Shown: piece by piece, positions 24,723 to 32,198 of the stretch | Layout: every line of letters starts with the position of its first letter | Numbering within the stretch: the stretch's first letter is position 1 | From: DASPWW01 sp963756745 | GTDB taxonomy: Bacteria > Actinomycetota > Thermoleophilia > Solirubrobacterales > 70-9 | Length of the DNA: 64,000 nucleotides | Direction of reading: 5' to 3' | NCBI GenBank assembly: GCA_963756745.1 | Contig: CAVWOU010000014.1 | Span: forward strand, 53,866 to 117,865 | The notes under the pieces: generated by a model | Database searches by the model: none | What the model was told of the DNA's origin: nothing | What the model saw: only the letters and a program-made list of their open reading frames with translations | Program-made: the position numbers and the translations under genes

Positions 24723-27055
24723 TGGTCGCGGTCTACGCCTCGGCCGCACTGATCTGCGCCGCGTCGGTGATCGCCGGGCGCGCCGTGCTCGTGGCGCTCG
24801 GGCGGCGCGAGTGGACGTGGCTGGCGGCTCCGGTCGGCCTCGCCGCGCTGGTCGTCGTCGCGCAGCCGCTGGTCAGGCTTCCCGGCCACGGCGTCACGGC
24901 GGCGGTTGTGATCGGCGTCCTTCTGGTGGCCGCGCTCGCGTTCGCGTGGCGCCGCCCGCCGACCGAGGGTTGGCTCGAGCTCGCTCGCGAGGCGCTGCCC
25001 GCGGCGCTGATCGTCCTCTTCGCCGCGTCGCTCCCCTTCCTCATCAACGGACGCATCGGGGTGCTCGGGGAGGGGGTCTACACCAACGACCAGGCGGCGC
25101 AGCTGTTCTGGACCGAGTGGCTCGCCACCGGGTTCGGGCCCGAGCCCCGCGGGATCGAGTTCGGCTATCCGCTCGGACCGCAGTCGCTCGCGGCCGCACT
25201 CGCCGAGGGGACCGGGCTCTCGCTCGAGGACGCTTTCAACGGGCTGCTGCTGGCGATCCCGGTGCTCACCGCGCTCGCCTCGCTCGCCGTGCTCCGCGAG
25301 CTGTCGCCCGCGCGTCGCACGATCGCGGCGTCACTCGTCGGCCTCCCGTACCTCGCCGCCTCGTTCCTCGCCCAGAGTGCATTCAAGGAGACCGCGATGG
25401 CGCTGTTCGTGGTCGGGTTCGCGGTCGGGCTGTCCGAGCTGCGGCCGAGCGGCGCGGGTCGGGAGAGCCGCCGCGCCGCCGCCGCGACGGTGATCGCACT
25501 CGGCCTGCTCGCGCTCGCGAGCGTCCTCGCCTTCAGCCTGGCGGGCCTCGTGTGGCCCGTGGCGGCGGCCGCGATCTGGCTCGCCGTCGAGCTCGCGACG
25601 GGAAGGATCGCCCTCTCCCCGCGACGGGTCGCGAGCGCGCTGCGGCCGCTGTGGCCCGTGCTAGCCGCCGGGCTCCTCGTGCTCGCCGTGATCGCCGCCG
25701 CGCAGGCCGGCTCGATCTCGAGCTTCTTCGAGCGCCTCGGCGACATCCAGGCATCGACGGGCCGGCTGCTCAGCTCGGTATCGCCGCGGGAGGCCCTTGG
25801 GATCTGGACCGAGGGCGACTTCAGGACCGACGCGTCGGGCGACGCCGCGGCGCTGGTCGCGACCCTCGTCGGGCTGGCCGGGTTCGCGTTCGCCGCGTGG
25901 TGGTGGTCGAGCCGCCGCGATCTCGCGGTTCCCGCGACGCTCGCCGCCGCGGCCCTGATCTACGTCGGGGCGCGGGTGCTGGGTGGAATCCACGTCGAGG
26001 CCAAGGCGCTCGCGGTGATGGCGCCGGTCGCGATGCTGTTCGTGCTGCGGGCGCTGCTCGCGCCGGCCGAGCAGCGGGGGCCGGCACGCATGGCGGTCTC
26101 AGCGCTCGCCGTGGTATTCGTGCTCGGTGCCGCCGGCTCGACCTTCCTGGCGCTGCGGGCCGCGCCGGTGGGCACGGAAACGCGCGCCTCCGAGCTCGAG
26201 GATCTGCGGGCCGAGGTCCAGGGGGACCCGGTACTGCTGCTGGTCGCCGATCGCTTCGGGCCCTACCGCCTGCGGGGTGCGAAGGTGGGAAGCCCCGGTG
26301 GGTACGTGCCGAGTCGCGAGATCGCGGAGCGTCCCGGAAAGCGGTGGGACCAGGGCGTCGCGCTCGACTTCGACTCGGTGTCCCACCAGGTGCTGAACGG
26401 CTACCGCTACGCGATCACCACCAACGCCGCCTACGCGAGCACCCCGCCGCGCGGGTTCGAGGCCGTGCGCTCGACTCCGTCCTACACGCTGTGGAGGCGC
26501 GAGCGCCAGATCCCGGCGCAAGCGCTGATCGAGCCGCCCGACGAGCCCGGTGCGCTGCTCCCGTGCGGGAGCGACGACCCGGGGCTCGCCAACGAGCGGG
26601 GCAGCGCGACATTGCTCCCGGAGCCCGTCGTCGGCCCGCGGACCGAGTGGAGGCCGGGCAGCTCGTTCGAGCTCGGCGAGTCGGCGACCCAGACCTTGCG
26701 GCTGGATCCCGGACGGTGGGAGATCTCGCTCCAGTACCACAGCCCGGTAGGGCTCACGCTCGATGCCCCGGGGCTGCACGAGGAGCTCCCCGCGTCGCTC
26801 GACGGAATGTTCGGCTTCGCCCCCGGCGAAGGCCAGTTCTGGCCCACCGGGTCGATCGAGGTCGATCGAGCCGGCCCGATCCGGTTCACCGTTCGCCCCC
26901 GCGATGTCGCCTGGCTCGGGAGGATGCTCGGCGCCGAGCGAACCTCGTGGCTGGGAGCAATCGCGCTGACACGCCCTGACGGGCCGCGAGAGGTGCCGCT
27001 GCACGACGCCTGCGGCGGCTACGTCGACCGCTACAGGGTCACGAATCGCGGCTAG
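24722..27055 (+). CDS. GT-C-like polytopic membrane protein, second copy, with C-terminal soluble domain
   Basis: 777 residues starting at ATG 24722. The frame is open far upstream, but that is antisense-like shadow of the first gene. About 12 membrane helices occupy residues 1-470. The first external loop has YTNDQAAQLFWTEWLATGF (about 120-138), with an acidic residue placed as in GT-C enzymes. The C-terminal 300 residues are soluble and end in a beta-rich part (SFELGESATQTLRLDPGRW). Translationally coupled to the previous gene. It may add or modify a sugar on a lipid-linked intermediate; the function is inferred from topology and context only. Confidence 0.68.
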   Translation: MVAVYASAALICAASVIAGRAVLVALGRREWTWLAAPVGLAALVVVAQPLVRLPGHGVTAAVVIGVLLVAALAFAWRRPPTEGWLELAREALPAALIVLFAASLPFLINGRIGVLGEGVYTNDQAAQLFWTEWLATGFGPEPRGIEFGYPLGPQSLAAALAEGTGLSLEDAFNGLLLAIPVLTALASLAVLRELSPARRTIAASLVGLPYLAASFLAQSAFKETAMALFVVGFAVGLSELRPSGAGRESRRAAAATVIALGLLALASVLAFSLAGLVWPVAAAAIWLAVELATGRIALSPRRVASALRPLWPVLAAGLLVLAVIAAAQAGSISSFFERLGDIQASTGRLLSSVSPREALGIWTEGDFRTDASGDAAALVATLVGLAGFAFAAWWWSSRRDLAVPATLAAAALIYVGARVLGGIHVEAKALAVMAPVAMLFVLRALLAPAEQRGPARMAVSALAVVFVLGAAGSTFLALRAAPVGTETRASELEDLRAEVQGDPVLLLVADRFGPYRLRGAKVGSPGGYVPSREIAERPGKRWDQGVALDFDSVSHQVLNGYRYAITTNAAYASTPPRGFEAVRSTPSYTLWRRERQIPAQALIEPPDEPGALLPCGSDDPGLANERGSATLLPEPVVGPRTEWRPGSSFELGESATQTLRLDPGRWEISLQYHSPVGLTLDAPGLHEELPASLDGMFGFAPGEGQFWPTGSIEVDRAGPIRFTVRPRDVAWLGRMLGAERTSWLGAIALTRPDGPREVPLHDACGGYVDRYRVTNRG

Positions 27056-27078
27056 GGATCACTAGCCTTCTCGGAACA

Positions 27079-28071
27079 CTGTCACCACAGGTCGAACATC
27101 TCGCGTTCGTCGGCGGCACGGGCCGCAGCGGCACGCACGTGGTCGCGCGGTTGCTCGGACACCACTCGCGCTACCGCGATGTCGAGATCGAGGTGCGCTT
27201 TCACTGCAACCCGCGAGGGTTCCCGGACCTGCTCGCTGGCGAGGTGACCGTCGAGGAGTTCCTCCACAAGCTGAGGAGCTTCTGGTGGCACCGGATCAAG
27301 GCCGGCGAGCCCCTGCCCGCCGTGCTGCCGCGCTTCCCGCTCGGGCGTGAGGAGCGCGGGCTGTACAAGGTCGTTCCCCGCGACCGGTTCGACCCGGCGG
27401 TGGCGCGGTTCGAGGCTTCGTACGCGGATGATCCTCCGGCGGCCTGCCGCCGGCTGTTCAGTGACCTGCTCGCACCCCTCGCCGAGAAGGCCGGCAAGCC
27501 AGGACTGGTCGAGATGAGCTCCGACAACGTCGTCCAGGGGTCGAGCCTGCTCCGCATATTCCCGGACTCGAAGCTGATTCATGCCGTGCGCGACGGCCGC
27601 GACGCCGGCGCGTCGAAGGTCGAAAAGCGCCAGAAGCGCCAGCACCCACGCGACGGGATCGCCGGCATCGAATGGTGGGAGCAGCGCCTGCGACGGATCG
27701 ACGCCGCGGTGCGCGAGATCCCTCCCGAGCGGATTTTGGTGATCAGCCTCGACGATCTCGCCTACGCCGATCGCGAGGAGGCTTACGGCCGGCTGCTCTC
27801 GTTCCTGGAGCTCGAGGACGAGCCGGCGATGCGCGACTACTTCGATCACGAGGTCAACGCGGAGCGGGCGAACCGCGAGCGGTGGCGCGAAGGCCTCACC
27901 ACGCAGGAGCAGGACGAGCTCCAGCGCTTCTACGAGCGCACACTCGAGCGGCTCGCGGAAGACGGCATTCACTGCGCGCCCGACCTGCGCCGGACCTATC
28001 AGCGCGCGGATGTTTTGGCGCCGAGCATCGGGCGAAGCCCGACTGCGAGGCGAGAGGCTGGTCCGGGGTAG
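27079..28071 (+). CDS. PAPS-dependent sulfotransferase family protein
   Basis: About 330 residues. The 5'-phosphosulfate-binding loop FVGGTGRSGTHVVAR (about 10-24) and the 3'-phosphate-binding segment VRDGRDAGASK (about 170) are both intact, so it should bind PAPS and transfer sulfate, probably to a carbohydrate. It closely resembles the first domain of the next gene, so the two are tandem duplicates. The start is unusual: from the in-frame stop at 26977 to the P-loop there is no ATG, GTG or TTG. GTG at 27139 would delete the P-loop. CTG at 27079 is proposed, with a TAGCCT -10-like hexamer 10 nt before it. The next gene starts 3 nt after its stop. Confidence 0.78.
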   Translation: MSPQVEHLAFVGGTGRSGTHVVARLLGHHSRYRDVEIEVRFHCNPRGFPDLLAGEVTVEEFLHKLRSFWWHRIKAGEPLPAVLPRFPLGREERGLYKVVPRDRFDPAVARFEASYADDPPAACRRLFSDLLAPLAEKAGKPGLVEMSSDNVVQGSSLLRIFPDSKLIHAVRDGRDAGASKVEKRQKRQHPRDGIAGIEWWEQRLRRIDAAVREIPPERILVISLDDLAYADREEAYGRLLSFLELEDEPAMRDYFDHEVNAERANRERWREGLTTQEQDELQRFYERTLERLAEDGIHCAPDLRRTYQRADVLAPSIGRSPTARREAGPG

Positions 28072-28074
28072 TTC

Positions 28075-30015
28075 ATGGATCTTCTATTCGTCGGCGGCAC
28101 CGGCCGCAGCGGCACGCACGTCGTCGCGAAGCTCGTCGGGCGCCACTCCCGCTACGAGAAGGTCGGCAACGAGGTCCGGTTCCACTGCGATCCGGGCGGG
28201 TTCCCGGACCTGCTCGCCGGCGCGGTGACGCCCGATGAGTTCGTCGCCAAGGTGCGCGGAACGTGGTGGCGACGCGTGCAGACCCTGCAGGTGCGCGGCC
28301 TGCACCGGACCGTTCCGCGCAAGCGGTTCGACGCCGCCGTCGACGAGTTCCGGGCGTCGTACGAGGCGAGCCCCGTCGCAGCGTGCCGCAAGCTCTTCCT
28401 CGACCTCTTGGGCCCTCTCGCCGAGCGCGGGGGCAAGCCCGGCCTCGTCGAGATGAGCTGCGACACCGTGGCCCAAGGCCCGGCACTGCTGCGGATCTTC
28501 CCCGAGGCGAAGTTCATCCACTCGGTGCGGGATGGGCGCGACGCCGCCTCCTCGCGGGTCGCGAAGGGAAGGGCGGTCGTCTATCCCCGCAACGCCGGGC
28601 AGGGGATCGAGTGGTGGGAGGGTCGGTTGAGGCGGATCGACGCGGCCGCGGACGAGATCCCGCCGGATCGCCTCACGGTCGTGAGCCTTGACGAGCTCGT
28701 GTACGGAGATCGCGAGGGGACCTACCGCCACCTGCTGGACTATCTCGACGCTGAGGACGAGCTCGAGATGCGCTCCTACTTCGAGACCAAGATGAGCGCG
28801 GAGCGCGCGCACCGGGAGCGGTGGCGCGAGGGGCTGTCGGAGGACGAGCAGCAGGCGTACGTGCAGCGCTACGAGGAAGCGCTCGAGCGGCTGGATCGGG
28901 ACGGAGTCCACTGCGCCGGCATGCTTCGGAAGGCGTTTGAGCGCACGGCCCCGGAGCGGGAGGGGGCGGACGCCGGGCAACCGGGCTCGTTCGCAACGTC
29001 GTCCGGCGAAGGGGCGGACGCCGGACAACCGGTCTCGCTCGCAGTCCCGTCCGGCGTCCATGCCGGCCGGGATGCGCAAAACGCTCAACCGGCATCCGGC
29101 GCCCGCCCCCAAGCTCTCCGGGAGCTCGTGTTCCTGGCGGGGCCGGGAAGGGCCCGGCGCGGTGCGCAGATGGTCGCCCAGCTGCTCGGAAGCCACTCCC
29201 ACTTCGCCGTCGTGCCGATAGATGCCCGCTTCCACTGCGACACGGACGGTATGCCGGATCTGATCGAGGGAAGGGTTAGCCTGAAGCGCTTCCTGCTCAA
29301 GCTGCGCGAGGTGTGGTGGGGCGGCGGCGCGGGCGCCGGGCGCGGGCGGCTCGACGAAGTCGTCCCGCGGGACCGCTTCGAGGCCGCCGTCGACCGCTTC
29401 TCCTCCACCTACCTCGACGACCCACTCGACGCCTGCCGCGGGCTGTTCGACGACCTCCTCGGCCCGCTTGCCTCCGCCGAGGGAAAGCCGGGTCTGGTCG
29501 AGACGAGCGCGCGCAACCTCCACCACGCTCCGATCCTCGCGCGGCTGTTCCCGGACGCACGCTTCGTGCACGTGGTCCGCGACGGGCGGGTGGCGGCCTT
29601 CCGGCTGGCCGAGACGGACTGGGGGCCTCAGGACCCGCTCGCCGGGATCGACTGGTGGGCCGAGCGCGTGCGCCGGGTCGATCACGCGGTGCGTGGAGAG
29701 GAGGACGGCACGAGCTACTCGCTCGGCCCCGAGCAGCTTCACGTGCTGGTCCTCGACGAGCTGCTGAACGGCGATCGCGAGCCGCCGTACGAGGCGCTGC
29801 TCGGGTTCCTGGGGGTCGAGGACGAGACTGGCGCGCGGGCATTTCTCGATCGCTGGCTGGGCCCCGCCGATCCCTCCCGGCCCGCGTGGGAGAACGGGAT
29901 GTCGTCCTGGAGGCGCCTGCGCCTGCGACGCAAGTACGAGCGTACGCTCGGGGCTCTGCAGCGGGAGGGAGTGCACTGCGCGCCGCAGCTCATCGAAGCG
30001 TACGAGCGCGGGTGA
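28075..30015 (+). CDS. Two-domain fused sulfotransferase, second domain with degenerate P-loop
   Basis: 646 residues. Domain 1 (about 1-285) begins at once with the PAPS loop VGGTGRSGTHVVAK (6-19) and has the 3'-phosphate motif VRDGRDAASSR near 152. A linker (about 295-345) holds two imperfect repeats of the type EGADAGQP. Domain 2 (about 350-640) has the same layout: DARFHCDTDGMPDL matches EVRFHCDPGGFPDL of domain 1, and VVRDGRVAAFRL is near 500. Its P-loop, however, reads AGPGRARRGAQMVAQ and lacks the GT/ST residues. Domain 2 may therefore be non-catalytic, perhaps acceptor-binding. Starts 3 nt after the previous gene and overlaps the next by 4 nt. Confidence 0.78.
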   Translation: MDLLFVGGTGRSGTHVVAKLVGRHSRYEKVGNEVRFHCDPGGFPDLLAGAVTPDEFVAKVRGTWWRRVQTLQVRGLHRTVPRKRFDAAVDEFRASYEASPVAACRKLFLDLLGPLAERGGKPGLVEMSCDTVAQGPALLRIFPEAKFIHSVRDGRDAASSRVAKGRAVVYPRNAGQGIEWWEGRLRRIDAAADEIPPDRLTVVSLDELVYGDREGTYRHLLDYLDAEDELEMRSYFETKMSAERAHRERWREGLSEDEQQAYVQRYEEALERLDRDGVHCAGMLRKAFERTAPEREGADAGQPGSFATSSGEGADAGQPVSLAVPSGVHAGRDAQNAQPASGARPQALRELVFLAGPGRARRGAQMVAQLLGSHSHFAVVPIDARFHCDTDGMPDLIEGRVSLKRFLLKLREVWWGGGAGAGRGRLDEVVPRDRFEAAVDRFSSTYLDDPLDACRGLFDDLLGPLASAEGKPGLVETSARNLHHAPILARLFPDARFVHVVRDGRVAAFRLAETDWGPQDPLAGIDWWAERVRRVDHAVRGEEDGTSYSLGPEQLHVLVLDELLNGDREPPYEALLGFLGVEDETGARAFLDRWLGPADPSRPAWENGMSSWRRLRLRRKYERTLGALQREGVHCAPQLIEAYERG

Positions 30016-31235
30016 ACGCCGACCCGGCGCAGAGCCGGCCGGTTCTGTTCGTTACGAGCAACGGCACTGGTCTCGGACACCTGACGCGCGGCATGGCAAT
30101 CGCGCGCCGGCTCGACGCGGGAATCGAGCCGGTGTTCTTCACGCTCTCGGCTGCCGCTCCCGTGGTCCGCAACCAGGGATTCCGCGCCGAGTACATGGGC
30201 TCCTATAACGCTCCGGGGGCCGGCTCGCACCTCGAGTGGAGCCGCCGCCTCCGAGCGCGCGTGGCAAGCCTGCTCGACGAGCTCGACCCCGCGGTGCTCG
30301 TGTTCGACGGCGCCCATCCCTATCCGGCCTTGATCCGGGCCATGCGCGAGGACCCGGACGTGACCACGGTGTGGAGCCGCCGACCGCTGTGGCAGCCCGG
30401 CCGCGGCCGGCCGATACTCGCCCTCGCCGCGGCGTTCGACCTCGTGCTGGAGCCGGGCGAGCTGGCGGCGTCCGAGGACGCCGGTCTGACGGCGCGCCGG
30501 CGCGACGAGGCGGTCGCCCTCGACCCGATCACATTCTGCGATCCCGCGGAGCTGCGGCCGCGCGCGGAGTCGGAGCGCGCGCTCGGGCTCGAGCCGGATC
30601 GGGTGAACGCGCTGGTCGCGCTCGGGCAGGGCCCCGAGCTGGACGCCGCCGTGAGCCGCTGCCTCGAGCACCTTCGCCATCACGGCGATGTCCAGGTCGC
30701 AGCGCTCGAGTCGGGGATCTCGCCGCAGCTGGACGTCCCCCCGGGCGTCGTCCTGCTCCGGGACACCTATCCGGTGAGCCGCCACTACCGCGCGTTCGAC
30801 TTCGTCGTCAGCGCAGCCGGATACAACGCCTTCCACGAGCTGATTCGGTTCGCGGTGCCGACGCTTTTCGTTCCCATGCGGCGCGAGCTCGACGATCAAG
30901 CGGCGCGGGCGCGCCACGCCGAGCGCGCCGGGCTCGCGCTTGCGTGCGAGGGCCCGGGATCCGAGCGGCTGGAGAGCCTGCTCGACGAGATGCTCGAGCC
31001 GGGGAGGCGCGAGCGAATGGCCGCGCGCGCCCGCAACCTCGCGATCGCGAACGGGGCGGAGAAGGCTGCCAGCCTCCTGTCGCGGCTCGCGTCGGGGGAC
31101 AGGTCCGGGCTCGCGGGCCTCCCGGGGCCGAACGGGAGCCGGATCGCGATGTGGTCGACGATGGCGCGCGCACGCGCGAGTGCCCTCGTGCGCCACCCGT
31201 TCGAACGCCGCCGTGACCGCACCACGAGTCGGTAA
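30012..31235 (+). CDS. GT-B fold glycosyltransferase (MurG/GT28-like)
   Basis: 407 residues from GTG 30012, which overlaps the previous stop (GTGA). The N-terminal motif LFVTSNGTGLGHLTRGMAIA is the glycine-rich loop of GT28/MurG-like enzymes. The C-terminal half has the nucleotide-sugar site VSAAGYNAFHELIRFAVPTL, followed by VPMRRELDDQAARA. It should work in the cytosol or at the inner membrane face, transferring a sugar from a UDP- or similar donor. No signal peptide. The acceptor is unknown, but the neighbours suggest a step of surface-glycan assembly. Confidence 0.8.
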   Translation: MNADPAQSRPVLFVTSNGTGLGHLTRGMAIARRLDAGIEPVFFTLSAAAPVVRNQGFRAEYMGSYNAPGAGSHLEWSRRLRARVASLLDELDPAVLVFDGAHPYPALIRAMREDPDVTTVWSRRPLWQPGRGRPILALAAAFDLVLEPGELAASEDAGLTARRRDEAVALDPITFCDPAELRPRAESERALGLEPDRVNALVALGQGPELDAAVSRCLEHLRHHGDVQVAALESGISPQLDVPPGVVLLRDTYPVSRHYRAFDFVVSAAGYNAFHELIRFAVPTLFVPMRRELDDQAARARHAERAGLALACEGPGSERLESLLDEMLEPGRRERMAARARNLAIANGAEKAASLLSRLASGDRSGLAGLPGPNGSRIAMWSTMARARASALVRHPFERRRDRTTSR

Positions 31236-31281
31236 CCTCGGCGCGCGTGGAGGTTCCTGACCCGCACATCCCAGCAGCCAC

Positions 31282-31318
31282 CCCGCGACAGCGGACGCGA
31301 AGCGGAGCACGTCGCGGG
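31282..31318. repeat. Inverted repeat in the gap before the heparan-type sulfotransferase
   Basis: CCCGCGAC and GTCGCGGG (8 bp, perfect) flank a 21-nt spacer inside the 108-nt gap at 31236-31343. It is the only sizeable gap in the glycan cluster, so it could be an internal attenuator or promoter region. Confidence 0.4.
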
Positions 31319-31343
31319 TGATGATTCGGAGCATTTCGCGGGA

Positions 31344-32198
31344 ATGACCATGGGCGCACGGGCGGGCGCCTTGCCCAATCTCGTGATCATCGGGGCCCAG
31401 AAATGCGGCACGAGCGGGCTCCACCACTACCTCGGGCTGCACCCGGAGATTGCGATGTCGAGCCCCAAGGAGCTCAACTTCTTCATCGCGGAGCGCAACT
31501 GGGACCGCGGCCCCGAGTGGTACCGCACGCGATTCGATCCCCGCGCGAAGGTGCGCGGCGAGTCGTCCCCCAACTACACGGCGTATCCGCATCACGCGGG
31601 CGTCCCCGAGCGCATGCACTCGCTGGTTCCCGACGCGCGGCTTATCTATCTCGTGCGTGACCCGATCGACCGGATCGCGGCGCACTGGGTGCACAACTAC
31701 GCCAAGCGTCGCGAGAAGGGCGACATCGCCGCCACCGTGATGCATCCGAACACCACGTACGTGCTGCGCAGCCAGTACTTCATGCAACTGCGCCAGTTCC
31801 TGAACCACTTTCCCGCTGACCGGATCCTCGTCCTGGACCAGGCGGGCCTCCGCCACAGCAGGCTGGACACGCTCCGCAGCGTGTTCTCGTTCGTCGGCGT
31901 CGATCCGGAGTTCCAGGATCCTGGGTTCACGCGCGAGCGCCATCGGACCGGCCGCAAGCACCGCGCCACGAAGGCGGGCATGCGGATGGAGAAGGTGGGG
32001 ATGAGGGTCTTCGGCGGCAAGCTTCCGCGAGGGTTCTGGTTCGCGGAACGGGTCCTCTTCCTGCGACGACCGATCGAGGTGCCGGATGCGAGCGACGTGC
32101 GCGCGGCCCTCAGCCCGGAGGTGATCACGGTGCTGCGCGAGGACGCGGACCGGCTGCGCGAGTTCACCGGGCGCAGCTTCGATCACTGGTCGGTTTGA
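31344..32198 (+). CDS. Heparan sulfate N-sulfotransferase-like sulfotransferase
   Basis: 284 residues. The PAPS loop VIIGAQKCGTSGLHHYLGLH (about 15-34) and the 3'-phosphate motif LVRDPIDRIAAHW (about 102-114) are clear. SPKELNFFIAERN and ESSPNYTAYP are typical of the NDST/HS sulfotransferase class. This is a different subfamily from the two preceding sulfotransferases, so the cluster probably sulfates more than one position. No signal peptide or membrane segment is seen, so sulfation would happen in the cytosol before export. The stop overlaps the TTG of the flippase gene by 4 nt. Confidence 0.85.
   Translation: MTMGARAGALPNLVIIGAQKCGTSGLHHYLGLHPEIAMSSPKELNFFIAERNWDRGPEWYRTRFDPRAKVRGESSPNYTAYPHHAGVPERMHSLVPDARLIYLVRDPIDRIAAHWVHNYAKRREKGDIAATVMHPNTTYVLRSQYFMQLRQFLNHFPADRILVLDQAGLRHSRLDTLRSVFSFVGVDPEFQDPGFTRERHRTGRKHRATKAGMRMEKVGMRVFGGKLPRGFWFAERVLFLRRPIEVPDASDVRAALSPEVITVLREDADRLREFTGRSFDHWSV

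Noticed and set aside
28962..29055. Repeated EGADAGQP-coding DNA as a mobile repeat
   Set aside because: It is an in-frame linker repeat within the fused sulfotransferase and not found elsewhere in the window.
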